A DNA stretch of 64,000 bases from Methylorubrum suomiense (GCF_022179765.1 NZ_BPRE01000006.1:186001-250000), one strand, 5' to 3'; numbered from the stretch's first letter, positions 8,762-18,880 are shown. Made by a program: numbers and translations. Notes: generated from the letters alone by a model not told the origin.

Positions 8762-10399
8762 ATGCTGCGCCTTCGCGAGTATCAGCGCGCCGCCCTCGAC
8801 GCGCTCCACCAGCATTGGGACGCGGGCGGCGGGCCCGGCCTCGTCGTGCTGCCGACGGGCGCCGGCAAGGCGCTCGTCATCGCGGCCCTGGTGCGCGCGT
8901 GGCTGGAGCGGAGACCCCGGGCGCGGATCTGTGTGCTCGCCCATGTGCGCGAACTGGTGGCGCAGAACCACGGCGAGTTGCTGGCCTACTGGGCGGAGGC
9001 GCCCGCCGGCATCTTCTCCGCCGGGCTCGGGCGGCGCGAGAGCGCGGCGCCCGTTACCTTCGCCTCGATCCAGTCGGTGCGCGACCGCGCCGCCCTCTTC
9101 GAAGGAACCGACCTCGTTGTCATCGACGAGGCGCATCTCGTGCCGCGCTCGGCCGAGACCGGCTACGGCCGCTTCCTGGCGGGGCTGCGCGCGGCCAACC
9201 CCGATCTCAAAGTCGCGGGCTTCACGGCCACGCCCTACCGGCTCGATTCGGGTCGCCTCGACGAGGGCGAGGGGCGGGTGTTCGCGCGCATCGTCCACGA
9301 ATCCACCGTCGGCGACCTGATCGGCCAGGGCTACCTCGCGCCGCTGATCTGCAAGGCCACCGCCCTGACCCTCGACGTCTCGGGCGTGGGCAAGCGCGGG
9401 GGCGATTACATCCCCTCCGCCCTCGAAGCGGCGGTCAACCGCGACTGGATCACCCGCGCGGCGGTGGAGGAGATGGCGCGCTACGGCCGGGACCGTCGGG
9501 CCTGGCTCGCCTTCTGCGCCGGAATCGATCACGCGGCCTGCGTGCGCGACGCGGTGCGGGCGGAAGGGTTCACCTGCGAGACCGTGACCGGCGAGATGGG
9601 CCGGCGCGAGCGCGACCGGATCCTGCGCGCCTTCCGCACGGGAAAGATCCGCTGCCTGACCTCGGTCGGCGTGCTCGCCACCGGCTTCAACGTGCCGGAA
9701 GTCGACCTGATCGCGCTCCTGCGCCCGACCCAGTCGGCGGGCCTCTACGTGCAGCAGGTCGGTCGCGCCCTACGCCGGGCGCCGGGCAAGTCGGACGCCA
9801 TCGTCCTCGATTATGCCGGCCTCGTGCGGATGCACGGGCCGGTCGATGCGGTGACCGCCCGCAGCGTGGCGCTGGGCCCCGCCCTCGGCGGCGCGGCGCG
9901 CGCCAAGCCCTGCCCGGGATGCGGCGCGCTGATCGCCCTCAACGCCAGCACCTGCGAGGCCTGCTGGGTCGAGCCCGAGGCGGAAGACGCCGAGGCGCCC
10001 CATGCCGCGAGCGCCGAGGACGCGCTGCCGATCCTGTCCGAGACCGTCGCCGGCTGGCGTTCGGTGACGGGCTGGACCCTCGGGCAGGGTCCGGGCGGCC
10101 ACGGCCCCGACCGGTTGGAGGCGGCGTTGCGCTGGCCCGGCGGCGGCTGCCGGGTCGAGGTCTGCCTGGAACATTCGGGCCATGCCCGGGAGCGGGCGGT
10201 GGCGTGGTGGCGCGCCTGCGGCGGGGCGGAGCCGGTGCCCCTGACCGTGGCGGAAGCTCTGGAGCGCCGGGACGAGCTGGAGCGTCCGGATTCCGTGCGG
10301 ATCGAGGCTGCGGGCCGCTTGTCGGAGAGCGTCGAGCTGCGCTTCCCGGATGGACGGCGGTTTCGCGACCTCCGGCGCTGGGGCGGGGCCGCAGCCTGA
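8762..10399 (+). CDS. Superfamily 2 DEAD/DEAH-box helicase (SSL2/RadD-like) with zinc-ribbon-like motif
   Basis: A 545-residue ATP-dependent helicase. Seen: an N-terminal RLREYQRAALDAL Q-like motif, Walker A in LPTGAGK near residue 36, DEAH box in VVIDEAHLVPR near 122, motif III-like GFTATPYRL, and the C-terminal RecA domain with LxTSVGVLATGFNVPEVDLI and QQVGRALRRAPGK. Next comes CPGCG...CEACW near 383-402, a four-cysteine zinc-ribbon candidate, then a 140-residue C-terminal region of unknown fold. The order (helicase core plus Cys4) resembles RadD/YejH, which acts in double-strand-break and crosslink repair. It starts 80 bases after the hairpin repeat and ends 79 bases before ntrY. Assignment to RadD itself is tentative. 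Confidence 0.82.
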   Translation: MLRLREYQRAALDALHQHWDAGGGPGLVVLPTGAGKALVIAALVRAWLERRPRARICVLAHVRELVAQNHGELLAYWAEAPAGIFSAGLGRRESAAPVTFASIQSVRDRAALFEGTDLVVIDEAHLVPRSAETGYGRFLAGLRAANPDLKVAGFTATPYRLDSGRLDEGEGRVFARIVHESTVGDLIGQGYLAPLICKATALTLDVSGVGKRGGDYIPSALEAAVNRDWITRAAVEEMARYGRDRRAWLAFCAGIDHAACVRDAVRAEGFTCETVTGEMGRRERDRILRAFRTGKIRCLTSVGVLATGFNVPEVDLIALLRPTQSAGLYVQQVGRALRRAPGKSDAIVLDYAGLVRMHGPVDAVTARSVALGPALGGAARAKPCPGCGALIALNASTCEACWVEPEAEDAEAPHAASAEDALPILSETVAGWRSVTGWTLGQGPGGHGPDRLEAALRWPGGGCRVEVCLEHSGHARERAVAWWRACGGAEPVPLTVAEALERRDELERPDSVRIEAAGRLSESVELRFPDGRRFRDLRRWGGAAA

Positions 10400-10478
10400 A
10401 CGCCGCCGCACCGAGGATGGGGGCGCGCAGACCCGATTTGTATTAATTTCGCCACACTGTCGTGGCCCTGCATCAGCG

Positions 10479-12851
10479 ATGCCGCTCCTGTCGCGACGCA
10501 ACCGAGAGACGCCGTCCGACGCCCCGTCCGTAGAGGACGGCGCGGCCGCCCTGTCGCACCGGTTCGACGCCCCGCCGCGGGGGCCGGGTTGGATCGGCGC
10601 GGCGGTCGTCGTCGTCGCCCTGGTCTCGGCGAGCGTCACGTTCCTGATCCTGGCGGGGCTGATCAAGGTCACGCCGTCGCAGAACACCGGCATCACCCTG
10701 CTGGCGATCAACATCGCCCTGGTGCTCTGTCTCGTGATCGTGATCGCCTGGGAATCCCGTGTCTTCCTGCATGCGCGCCGGGCGCACGCGACGGTGGCGC
10801 GGCTGCACACCCGGATCGTCGGCCTGTTCAGCCTGATCGCGATCTTGCCGACGATCCTCCTTGCCATCGTCGCGACCGTGACCCTCGACCGCGGCCTGTC
10901 GCTCGGCTTCACCGACCGGGTGCGCGACGTGGTGCTCAAATCCGTCCAGATCGCCGACGCGCATCTGGAGAATCAGTGCCAGTCGCTCGCCCGCGAGATC
11001 CGCATCCTCACCGACGACCTGACCCGGGCGCGCCCGCAATTCGACGTGAACCGCGAATGGTTCGAGTCGTTCATGACCACCCGCGCCCAGGCGCTGGGCC
11101 TGCCGATCGCCAAGATCATGCGCGGCCCCAACGATGTGGTGGCGCGCGCCAATATCGACGTGCTCAAGCAGACCCGCCTGCCCTCGGCCGCCGCCTTCGA
11201 GGACGCGGCGAAATCCAGCGATCCGATCTGCCTGCTGCCAAACGAGGGAAGGGTCTTCGCCGCGCTCCTGCGGATGCCGGCCTACGACAACGCCGTGCTG
11301 CTGGTGCAGCGCGAGGTCAGCCAGCTCGCCATCGACTTCCCCGGCGTCTCTCGCGCGGCGGCGGCGGAGTACCTCGCCTTCGACGACCTGCGCTACTCGA
11401 TCCAGGTCACCTTCGCCTCGGTCTTCGTGCTGATCGCGCTGATCACCCTGCTCTCGGCGGTGTGGTTCGGGCTCAACTTCGCCAACCGCTTCGTCGCGCC
11501 GATCCGGCGCCTCATCAACGCCGCCGACGAGGTCGCCGCCGGCAATTTCTACGCCCGCGTTCCGGCGAGGAAATCGGATGGGGATCTCGCGCATCTGGGC
11601 GAGAGCTTCAATACGATGACGCAGGAGTTGCGTCGCCAGCACGACGGCCTGCGCGCGGCGAGCGACCTGATCGACCGCCGCCGCCGCTTCACGGAAGCCG
11701 TGCTCTCGGGCGTCTCGCCGGGCGTGCTCGGCGTCGATGCGGGCGGGCTCATCACCATCGCCAATCCGAGCGCGGAGAAGACCCTGGGCCTGACCGCCGC
11801 CGACCTGGTCGGCCGCCCGCTGACCGAGGCGGTGCCGGAGATCGCCGCCCTGTTCCCGGAAGCCGAGGGCCGCCAGCGGGCGCTCCAGCAGCAGATCCAG
11901 CTCGTGCGCGGGGGCCGGGAGCGCACCATCGCGGTGCGGGTCACCAGCGAGCAGGCGCAGGGCGAAGCCCGCGGCTACGTCGTGACCCTCGACGACATCA
12001 CCGACCTCGTCGCCGCGCAGCGCACCTCGGCCTGGGCCGACGTGGCGCGCCGCATCGCCCATGAGATCAAGAACCCGCTCACGCCGATCCAGCTCTCGGC
12101 CGAGCGCATCCGGCGCAAGTACGGCAAGGTGATCGTGACCGACAAGGAGGTGTTCGAGCAGTGCACCGCCACGATCGTGCGCCAGGTCGACGAGATCAAG
12201 CGCATGGTCGACGAGTTCTCCTCGTTCGCCCGGATGCCGAAGCCGGCCATCACCCAGCAGGACCTCGCCGAGATCGCCCGCCAGAATCTCTTCATGCTGC
12301 GCATGGCGCATCCCGAGATCGAATTTCCGTTCGAGACGACCGGCGAGGACGAGCGCGGCCGCGTCGTCGCGGCCTTCGACGTGCGCCTGTTCAGCCAGGC
12401 GCTGACCAACATCCTCAAGAACGCCGTCGAGGCGGTGCAGGCCGTGCCGGAAGACGTGCTGACGGCCGACGGAGGCAAGGGCCGGGTGGCCCTGCGCCTC
12501 GCGGTCGAGGGCGGGTTCGTGACCATCGACGTCACCGACAACGGAAAAGGCTTTCCGGCGGAGGGGCGCCAGCGCCTGCTCGAACCCTATATGACGACCC
12601 GCGAGGGCGGGACCGGCCTCGGGCTGGCGATCGTGTCGAAGGTGCTCGAAGAGCATGGCGGCGGGATCGAGCTCAATGACAACCCGGAGGGGCGCGGCGG
12701 ACAGGTTCGCATGCGGCTGCCCCGGGAGGTCGGCGAGGGCGCCGGCTCGGAACGGGACCGCCCGGCGGGTTCGCCGCGTGACGGGACGACAATGGACAAG
12801 AACAGGGAGGGCGCCATGGAAGCGCGACGCGTCGCGGAGATGCAGCCATGA
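10479..12851 (+). CDS. ntrY: Nitrogen-regulation-type sensor histidine kinase NtrY
   Basis: A 790-residue membrane sensor kinase. Three N-terminal hydrophobic segments, an extracytoplasmic stretch and a fourth membrane helix (about 320-345) are followed by a HAMP domain (NRFVAPIRRLINAADEV), a PAS domain around 405-510, and the kinase core with His528 in ARRIAHEIKNPLTPIQ. ATP-binding boxes are LTNILKNAVEA, DNGKGFP and GGTGLGLAIV. The ATG at 10479 is chosen because the frame continues upstream only through low-complexity sequence overlapping the helicase end. The C-terminus has a hydrophilic tail of roughly 35-40 residues after the ATPase domain. The stop overlaps the ntrX start by four bases (ATGA). 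The usual upstream ntrB-ntrC pair is absent here. Confidence 0.93.
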   Translation: MPLLSRRNRETPSDAPSVEDGAAALSHRFDAPPRGPGWIGAAVVVVALVSASVTFLILAGLIKVTPSQNTGITLLAINIALVLCLVIVIAWESRVFLHARRAHATVARLHTRIVGLFSLIAILPTILLAIVATVTLDRGLSLGFTDRVRDVVLKSVQIADAHLENQCQSLAREIRILTDDLTRARPQFDVNREWFESFMTTRAQALGLPIAKIMRGPNDVVARANIDVLKQTRLPSAAAFEDAAKSSDPICLLPNEGRVFAALLRMPAYDNAVLLVQREVSQLAIDFPGVSRAAAAEYLAFDDLRYSIQVTFASVFVLIALITLLSAVWFGLNFANRFVAPIRRLINAADEVAAGNFYARVPARKSDGDLAHLGESFNTMTQELRRQHDGLRAASDLIDRRRRFTEAVLSGVSPGVLGVDAGGLITIANPSAEKTLGLTAADLVGRPLTEAVPEIAALFPEAEGRQRALQQQIQLVRGGRERTIAVRVTSEQAQGEARGYVVTLDDITDLVAAQRTSAWADVARRIAHEIKNPLTPIQLSAERIRRKYGKVIVTDKEVFEQCTATIVRQVDEIKRMVDEFSSFARMPKPAITQQDLAEIARQNLFMLRMAHPEIEFPFETTGEDERGRVVAAFDVRLFSQALTNILKNAVEAVQAVPEDVLTADGGKGRVALRLAVEGGFVTIDVTDNGKGFPAEGRQRLLEPYMTTREGGTGLGLAIVSKVLEEHGGGIELNDNPEGRGGQVRMRLPREVGEGAGSERDRPAGSPRDGTTMDKNREGAMEARRVAEMQP

Positions 12852-14218
12852 GCGCCGACATCCTGATCGTCGACGACGAGGCCGATATCCGCGACCTCGT
12901 GGCCGGCATCCTCGACGACGAGGGCCACCGCACCCGCACCGCCGCGGGCTCCGACGAGGCGCTCGCCGCGATCGAATCGCGGCGGCCCCATCTCGTCTTC
13001 CTCGATATCTGGCTCCAGGGCTCGCGCCTCGACGGATTGCAGGTGCTCGACCTCATCAAGACCGGCCATCCCGACCTGCCGGTGGTGATGATCTCGGGCC
13101 ACGGCAACATCGAGACCGCGGTCGCGGCGATCAAATCCGGCGCCTACGACTTCATCGAGAAGCCGTTCAAGGCCGACCGGTTGATCCTCGTGGCCGAGCG
13201 CGCGCTCGAAGCCTCCCGCCTCAAGCGCGAGGTGCGCGACCTCAAGGTTCGTTCGGGACAGGCGAGCCGGATCGTCGGCGGATCGGTGGCGGTCAACCAG
13301 CTGCGCCAGACCATCGAGCGCGTGGCGCCGACCAATGCCCGCGTGATGATCTCGGGGGCGCCCGGCGCCGGCAAGGAATTGTCGGCGCGCACGCTGCACG
13401 CGGCCTCGGCGCGCGCCAGCGGTCCCTTCGTCGTGATCAACGCGGCGACCATCACGCCGGAGACGATGGAGGCCGAACTCTTCGGCGTCGAGGCGGGCGA
13501 GGGCCGGGTGCGGCGCGTCGGCGCCCTGGAGGAGGCCCATGGCGGCTCCCTCTACATCGACGAAGTCGCCGACATGCCCAAGGAGACGCAGAGCCGGATC
13601 CTGCGCGTCCTCGTCGACCAGAACTTCCAGCGGGTCGGTGGAACGGCCCGGGTCCATGTCGATGTCCGGATCATCTCCTCCTCCTCCCGCGACCTGACCG
13701 AGGAGATCGCGGGGGGACGCTTCCGCGAGGACCTGTTCCACCGCCTCTCGGTGGTGCCGATCCGCATCCCCTCGCTCGCCGAGCGGCGGGAGGACGTGCC
13801 GGAGCTGATCACCTTCTTCATGGAGCAGATCTCGGCGGCCACCGGCCTGCCGCGGCGGCGCATCGCCGAGGATGCCATGGCGGTGCTGCAATCCCACGAT
13901 TGGCCGGGCAACATCCGTCAGCTGCGCAACAACGTCGAGCGGCTGATGATCCTGACCCAGTCGGATCCGGAGCAGGAGGTCACCTCCGAGATGCTGCCGA
14001 CCGAGATCGGCGCGCTGGTGCCGACGACGCCGACCGGGGCGGGCGGGGAGAAGCTGATGAGCCTCGCCTTGCGGGAGGCCCGCGAGATTTTCGAGCGCGA
14101 GTATCTCGTGGCGCAGATCGCCCGCTTCTCCGGCAACATCTCCCGCACGGCCGAGTTCATCGGCATGGAGCGCTCGGCGCTGCACCGGAAGCTCAAATCC
14201 CTCGGGATCGGGCCCTGA
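12848..14218 (+). CDS. ntrX: Response regulator NtrX
   Basis: A 456-residue regulator and partner of NtrY. Receiver domain 1-120 with phosphoacceptor Asp53 in LVFLDIWLQ and the acidic pair DDE near residue 9-11. AAA+ domain about 145-370 with Walker A SGAPGAGKE and Walker B GGSLYIDEV. A C-terminal Fis-type helix-turn-helix (ISRTAEFIGMERSALHRKL). The GAFTGA loop that contacts sigma-54 is missing: AELFGVEAGEGRVRRVGALEEA runs straight through the place where it should be. Alphaproteobacterial NtrX proteins are known for this, and it fits a repressor/activator that does not use sigma-54. Known roles in relatives include nitrogen metabolism, envelope stress and respiration; which applies here is not visible. 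Confidence 0.92.
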   Translation: MSADILIVDDEADIRDLVAGILDDEGHRTRTAAGSDEALAAIESRRPHLVFLDIWLQGSRLDGLQVLDLIKTGHPDLPVVMISGHGNIETAVAAIKSGAYDFIEKPFKADRLILVAERALEASRLKREVRDLKVRSGQASRIVGGSVAVNQLRQTIERVAPTNARVMISGAPGAGKELSARTLHAASARASGPFVVINAATITPETMEAELFGVEAGEGRVRRVGALEEAHGGSLYIDEVADMPKETQSRILRVLVDQNFQRVGGTARVHVDVRIISSSSRDLTEEIAGGRFREDLFHRLSVVPIRIPSLAERREDVPELITFFMEQISAATGLPRRRIAEDAMAVLQSHDWPGNIRQLRNNVERLMILTQSDPEQEVTSEMLPTEIGALVPTTPTGAGGEKLMSLALREAREIFEREYLVAQIARFSGNISRTAEFIGMERSALHRKLKSLGIGP

Positions 14219-14355
14219 TCCCGTCCACCGCGCGCCGTATGGGCGGGGACGAGCAGTCCTGCTCCTGCGGCGGATGTCAGCCCCGGCGACGAATCCTCGC
14301 AGGGGTATCACCCCCGACAGGGTGGGCACGGCGTGATGCCGATGCGAGGAAACGC

Positions 14356-14384
14356 TTGCGTCCGGAGAAGCTTCGCCCTGTAAT
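14356..14384 (+). promoter_or_regulatory. Candidate sigma-70-type promoter for hfq
   Basis: TTGCGT at 14356-14361 and TGTAAT at 14379-14384 are separated by exactly 17 bases, about 113 bases before the hfq ATG. The 278-base gap between ntrX and hfq would give hfq its own transcription start in addition to any read-through. This is a pattern match only. Confidence 0.4.
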
Positions 14385-14496
14385 AAGGTAGGCTTGGGGA
14401 AGCGGTCTTCGGTGATGCGGGTGGTTCGTCGCCCGGCATCCTCCAAGACGGGATACGACCTCCCGCGGTGCCGGTAGCGAAGCAAGGATAAGAAAA

Positions 14497-14751
14497 ATGG
14501 CGGGCGAGCGCGCTCAGAACCTCCAGGACACGTTTCTCAACCATGTCCGCAAGAACAAGATTCCGCTGACGATCTTCCTCGTCAACGGCGTCAAGCTTCA
14601 GGGCGTGGTGACGTGGTTCGACAATTTCTGCGTCCTGCTGCGCCGCGACGGGCACTCGCAGCTCGTCTACAAGCACGCGATCTCGACGATCATGCCGGGC
14701 CATCCCGTGCAGCTGTTCGAGCCGGACGAGACCGCGCCCGAGAAGGCGTGA
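14497..14751 (+). CDS. hfq: RNA chaperone Hfq
   Basis: An 84-residue Sm-like protein that forms a hexameric ring and pairs small RNAs with mRNAs. The Sm1 motif is in [22 protein letters not shown] and the Sm2 motif in [10 protein letters not shown]; the N-terminal [16 protein letters not shown] is nearly diagnostic. Length is typical for alphaproteobacterial Hfq, which lacks the long C-terminal tail of the enteric protein. A ribosome site (AAGGA) lies 8-9 bases before the ATG. It sits between ntrYX and hflX, the conserved alphaproteobacterial order, but with over 250 bases of spacer on each side rather than tight coupling. Confidence 0.97.
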   Translation: MAGERAQNLQDTFLNHVRKNKIPLTIFLVNGVKLQGVVTWFDNFCVLLRRDGHSQLVYKHAISTIMPGHPVQLFEPDETAPEKA

Positions 14752-15093
14752 GACGGCTTCCTGGATTTCCAGCCGTCATGACGAGGCGGAGCCGTCCACG
14801 GCTCCGCACAGGCCGGTTCGATCACGCCCGTTTCGATGCCGTCTCATCACGTCGCGCGTCCGGGTGGACGCTTGTTCGGCGTGCGCCCCCCACCATCTGC
14901 ATGATTGCGCCGATGCCTCACCTTGAGGCGTCGTGCTCTGGATTGCTTCGGCTTCGCCTCGCAATGACGGAGGAACGCCCCCGCGCGTCGTGGCCGACGG
15001 CGCGATCGTTCACCGTGTCTTCGAAGCGTCCGCTGCGTCCGATCGAACACGGAGCCGGCTTCGCGGTGGCGAGTTGACCGGCGAGAGGCCCGA
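14752..15093. other. hfq-hflX intergenic region, no gene seen
   Basis: This 342-base gap holds no convincing coding frame. A perfect 10-bp stem with a 2-base loop lies at 14786-14807 (GCGGAGCCGT and its complement), soon after hfq, without a T-run. Around 14926-14975 there is a CTCACCTTGAGG palindrome-like core followed by GGATTGCTTCGGCTTCGCC-type sequence and CAATGACGG; this wording recurs in alphaproteobacterial intergenic repeats, so I take it as a degenerate repeat remnant. A weak ribosome site (AGAGG) precedes the hflX ATG. Confidence 0.55.
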
Positions 15094-16491
15094 ATGACCG
15101 AACTTCAAACACCCGGCGAAGCGCGACTCCAGCGGCAGGCCGCTCCCGAGGGCGACATCGCCGCCTCGACCCGCACGCTGGTGGTCGGCCCCTACCTCAC
15201 CCGCGCGGCCCAGCGCTTCGCCCCCGGCCAGCCGGAAAACACCCGCTCCGACGATGCGCGCCTCGACGAGGCGGTGGGCTTGGCCGCCGCGATCGATCTC
15301 GATGTCGCCCAGGCGATCGGCGTGCACGTCCAGCGCCCGCGACCCTCGACCTATCTCGGCAAGGGCCGGGTCGAGGAGATGGCCGGTCTCGTCAAGGCGG
15401 AGGAGATCGGCCTCGTCGTGATGGATTGCGCCCTGTCGCCGGTGCAGCAGCGCAACCTCGAGAAGGCCTGGGGCAGCAAGGTCATCGACCGGACCGGCCT
15501 GATCCTCGAGATCTTCGGCCGGCGCGCCTCGACCCGCGAGGGCACGCTGCAGGTGGAGCACGCCCATCTGGCCTATCAGAAGTCCCGGCTGGTCCGGTCG
15601 TGGACCCACTTGGAGCGGCAGCGCGGCGGCTTCGGCTTCCTCGGCGGCCCTGGCGAGACGCAGATCGAGGCCGACCGCCGGATGATTCAGGAGCGGATGA
15701 CCAAGATCGAGCGCGATCTCGACGCGGTGGCCCGCACCCGCGGCCTGCATCGCAAGAGCCGGGCGCGGGTGCCGTACCCGATCGTCGCCCTGGTCGGCTA
15801 CACGAATGCCGGCAAGTCGACGCTGTTCAACGCGCTGACGAAGGCCGAGGTCAAGGCGCAGGACATGCTGTTCGCGACCCTCGACCCGACGGCGCGCGCC
15901 ACCAAGCTGCCGCATGGCGAGACGGTGATCCTGTCCGACACGGTGGGCTTCATCTCGGATCTGCCGACCTCGCTCATCGCCGCTTTCCGGGCGACGCTGG
16001 AGGACGTGATCGAGGCCGACATCCTGCTCCATGTGCGCGACGTCTCGCACGGCGACACGCAGGCCCAGGCCGAGGATGTGGAGCAGGTGCTGCGGGAACT
16101 CGGGATCGAGCCCGATGCCGAGCGGATCGTCGAGGTGTGGAACAAGGCCGACCTGCTCGACGAGGGCGAGCGCACCCGCCTCCTCAACCTCGCCACCGCC
16201 CATCGCGGCGCGGGCCCGGCGCCGATCCTGGTCTCGGCCCTGACGGGGGAGGGGCTGCCAGCACTGTCCGAGCGGATTGAGGGGCAGGTGGCCCGCGCCC
16301 GCTCGACCTTCGCCCTGACCCTGCCGCCGGAGGACGGGGCGGCGCTCAACTGGCTCTACGAGAATGCCGAGGTGCTCGACCGGCAGGCGCAGGACGGCGG
16401 CGACATCGCGCTGACGATCCGCATCGCCCCGGAGAAGGAACCGCGCTTCCTGAACCGTTTCGAGGCCGCCCGCCGGGTCAGCACGCCGTAA
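15094..16491 (+). CDS. hflX: Ribosome-associated GTPase HflX
   Basis: A 465-residue GTPase that binds 50S and 70S ribosomes and rescues or splits stalled ones. The N-terminal HflX domain (about 20-210) contains the signature [17 protein letters not shown] and [28 protein letters not shown] segments. The G domain follows with [12 protein letters not shown] (G1), [10 protein letters not shown] (G3) and NKADL (G4), then a short C-terminal domain. Length is normal for alphaproteobacteria. It is the last gene of the ntrYX-hfq-hflX cluster and ends just before a strong hairpin at 16546-16584. Confidence 0.95.
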   Translation: MTELQTPGEARLQRQAAPEGDIAASTRTLVVGPYLTRAAQRFAPGQPENTRSDDARLDEAVGLAAAIDLDVAQAIGVHVQRPRPSTYLGKGRVEEMAGLVKAEEIGLVVMDCALSPVQQRNLEKAWGSKVIDRTGLILEIFGRRASTREGTLQVEHAHLAYQKSRLVRSWTHLERQRGGFGFLGGPGETQIEADRRMIQERMTKIERDLDAVARTRGLHRKSRARVPYPIVALVGYTNAGKSTLFNALTKAEVKAQDMLFATLDPTARATKLPHGETVILSDTVGFISDLPTSLIAAFRATLEDVIEADILLHVRDVSHGDTQAQAEDVEQVLRELGIEPDAERIVEVWNKADLLDEGERTRLLNLATAHRGAGPAPILVSALTGEGLPALSERIEGQVARARSTFALTLPPEDGAALNWLYENAEVLDRQAQDGGDIALTIRIAPEKEPRFLNRFEAARRVSTP

Positions 16492-16545
16492 GGGGATCCC
16501 GAAGGGCGAGCCCTTCCGCGGGTCGTCAGGGCAGAGCCCTGACAC

Positions 16546-16584
16546 GAAGAAGGCCGGTATCGCGGGGCGATACCGGCCTTCTTC
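16546..16584. terminator. Bidirectional terminator between convergent hflX and sulP
   Basis: A perfect 17-bp stem (GAAGAAGGCCGGTATCG with its exact complement) around the 5-base loop CGGGG. The stem base is GAAGAA/TTCTTC, so each strand ends the hairpin with a T/C-rich run (CTTCTTCCTTCCC on the plus strand, CTTCTTCGTG on the minus). It lies between the stops of two convergent genes, as expected for a shared terminator. Confidence 0.85.
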
Positions 16585-16601
16585 CTTCCCGATCGAAAAG
16601 A

Positions 16602-18179
16602 TCAGTCCTTCGGCGCGGCATGCGCCGCCATGGCGAGGCTGTTGCGGAGGCCGCCGCCGCCGCCGACCACCTCGACCCGGGCGCCGGTCTTGGCGCGCCG
16701 CGCCGCCCATTCCTGGATCATCTCCAGGCAGGTGTGGTCGACATGGTGCAGATCCTGCGCGGCGAGCCGCACGGGGGTGCCTTCGGGGGTGCGCTCCAGG
16801 GCCTCGTTGAGATGGGGCAGCTGGAGGAAGGTAGCCGAGCCCGAGAGGCGCAGCTCCGGCACGGCCCGCAGGGTTCCGCCCTGCAGCGTCTCGGCGGCAC
16901 CGCCCTCGATCTTGAGCCGCCCCTTGAGGAGGTGCGGCACCGCCTGGACGAGGCTGAGGGCGAGACCGATCAGCACGCCGGTGAGCAGGTCGGTGGCGAC
17001 CACCATCACCAGGGTGACGAGCCAGATCGCGGCGGTGGCGAGACCGTAGCGGGCGTGCAGGTGCAGGGCATGGGCCGGGCTGACGAGGCGCCAGCCCGTG
17101 ACCACGAGGATGCCGGCCAGCGCCGCCGTCGGCACCAGCTTGAGCACCATCGGCAGGATCAGCAGGAAGGCGAGGATCCAGCTGCCGTGCAGGATGGTCG
17201 AGGCGCGGGTGGCCGCGCCCGCCTGGACGTTGGCCGAGGAGCGGACGATGACGCCGGTCATCGGCAGGCCGCCGGCGAGACCGCAGAGCACGTTGCCGAC
17301 GCCCTGGGCCCCGAGTTCGCGATTGTACTGCGTCCGCGGCCCGTCATGCATCCGATCGACGGCGGCGGCCGAGAGCAGGCTTTCGGCGCTGGCGACCACG
17401 GCGAGCGTGAGGGCCATGACGATCATGGTCGGCTCGGCGAGACGGCTCCAGTCGCCCGCGCCCGGCAGGGTCACGGCCGAGAGGATATTTTCGGGGACTT
17501 CGACGCGCTTGACCGCGAGGTCGCCGATCACCGCCACCAGCGTGCCCGAGACCACGCCGACGAGGGCGCCGGGCAGGAGCTTGAGCCGGGCCGGACGCAG
17601 CTTCTCCCAGCCGAGCATCGTCACGATGGTGGCGAGGCCGACGAGGATCGCGCCGAAGCGATTGCCCTCGCCGGTGACGAAATTGAAGAAGGCCGCGGGG
17701 ATCGCCACGAGATTGTCGACGCCGCTGGCCTTGGGCAGGGCGTCGGTCAGCACGTGGATCTGCGCCAGCACGATCAGCACGCCGATGCCGGCGAGCATGC
17801 CGTGCACCACCGCGGGCGAGATCGCCCGGAACCAGCCGCCGACGCGCAGGGCCCCGGCGAGCAGTTGGATCGCGCCGGCCAGCACCAGAACCGGCCCGAG
17901 GGCGTCGATGCCGTGGGTGCGGACGAACTCGAAGACGATGACGGCGAGGCCCGCGGCCGGGCCGCTGACCTGAAGCGGCGCGCCGGCGAGGAAGCCGACG
18001 ACGATGCCGCCGATCACGCCGGTGATGAGGCCGCGCTCGGCGGGCACGCCGGAGGCGATGGCGATGCCCATGCAGAGGGGCATCGCCACGAGGAAGACCA
18101 CGAAGGAGGCGGGCAGATCCCGCGCGAGGGTGGGCGGCAGCAGCCGCGAGAGCGAGGCACGCATTGCGATCCGCCTCAC
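16602..18179 (-). CDS. SulP-family inorganic anion transporter with STAS domain
   Basis: A 525-residue membrane protein: about ten or more hydrophobic helices from residue 20 to 415 (opening [24 protein letters not shown], a SulP signature region), then a cytoplasmic STAS-like domain (about 430-515). SulP proteins carry sulfate, bicarbonate or organic anions. The GTG start at 18179 overlaps the TGA of the carbonic anhydrase gene (GTGA); an ATG 15 bases further in is an alternative. Coupling to a carbonic anhydrase strongly suggests bicarbonate as substrate, as in BicA-type systems. That would suit an organism needing bicarbonate for PEP carboxylase in a serine-cycle methylotroph, which is inference. 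Confidence 0.9.
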   Translation of the reverse strand: MRRIAMRASLSRLLPPTLARDLPASFVVFLVAMPLCMGIAIASGVPAERGLITGVIGGIVVGFLAGAPLQVSGPAAGLAVIVFEFVRTHGIDALGPVLVLAGAIQLLAGALRVGGWFRAISPAVVHGMLAGIGVLIVLAQIHVLTDALPKASGVDNLVAIPAAFFNFVTGEGNRFGAILVGLATIVTMLGWEKLRPARLKLLPGALVGVVSGTLVAVIGDLAVKRVEVPENILSAVTLPGAGDWSRLAEPTMIVMALTLAVVASAESLLSAAAVDRMHDGPRTQYNRELGAQGVGNVLCGLAGGLPMTGVIVRSSANVQAGAATRASTILHGSWILAFLLILPMVLKLVPTAALAGILVVTGWRLVSPAHALHLHARYGLATAAIWLVTLVMVVATDLLTGVLIGLALSLVQAVPHLLKGRLKIEGGAAETLQGGTLRAVPELRLSGSATFLQLPHLNEALERTPEGTPVRLAAQDLHHVDHTCLEMIQEWAARRAKTGARVEVVGGGGGLRNSLAMAAHAAPKD

Positions 18180-18880
18180 TCGGCCGCGACGGCGACGCGC
18201 GCCATCTCGGGCGCGGCGATGCGCTGGGCCGGGCTATGGGCGACCGGCATGGCGTCCGCCTCGTCGATCGGCACGAACCGGCCGGCCTCGCCGCAATAGG
18301 CCAGGACCTGCCCGCTCTCGATCTCGAAGAACCAGCCATGCAGGCGCAACTGGCCCTTGGCGAGGCCCGCCGCGACGCTCGGATGGGTGCGCAGGTTGCT
18401 GAGCTGAACGACGACGTTTTCCAGCGCCAGCGCCCGGTGATGATCCTTCGGGTCCATCCCGGCCGGATAGGCCTCGCAGACGATCTGGCTCGCGGCGTGG
18501 CTGTGGCGCAGCCAGGCCGCGACGTTCGGCATCGAGGCGAGGGCCTCGGGCTTCATCAGGCCCTTCATCGCGCCGCAATCGGAATGGCCGCAGATGACGA
18601 TGTCGCGCACGCCGAGCGCCATGACCGCGTATTCGATGGCCGAGGAGACGCCGCCGTTCTGCTGCGAGAAGGGGGGGACGATGTTGCCGGCATTGCGGCA
18701 CACGAAGAGATCCCCCGGGCCGGATTGGGTGATGTGCTCGGGCGAGACGCGGGAATCGGCGCAGGCGATGATCAGCGCCTGCGGATGCTGCCCGTCCCGG
18801 ACCAGCCGCTGATACATCTGCTGCTGCCCCGGAAACACGCTTCCGCGGAAGTTCGAGATGCCTTGAATGATATCGTCCAC
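18176..18880 (-). CDS. Beta-class carbonic anhydrase
   Basis: A 234-residue zinc enzyme interconverting CO2 and bicarbonate. Zinc ligands are visible: Cys40 in ACADSR, His99 and Cys102 in CGHSDCGA, with the Asp42-Arg44 catalytic dyad. Other beta-class motifs are CRNAGNIVPPF and SSAIEYAVMALGV. No signal peptide, so it is cytoplasmic. It uses a GTG start at 18880 preceded by GAGGAT. It is the first gene of a two-gene operon with the SulP transporter, overlapping by four bases; together they would import bicarbonate or sulfate and equilibrate it with CO2. Confidence 0.95.
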   Translation of the reverse strand: MDDIIQGISNFRGSVFPGQQQMYQRLVRDGQHPQALIIACADSRVSPEHITQSGPGDLFVCRNAGNIVPPFSQQNGGVSSAIEYAVMALGVRDIVICGHSDCGAMKGLMKPEALASMPNVAAWLRHSHAASQIVCEAYPAGMDPKDHHRALALENVVVQLSNLRTHPSVAAGLAKGQLRLHGWFFEIESGQVLAYCGEAGRFVPIDEADAMPVAHSPAQRIAAPEMARVAVAAE

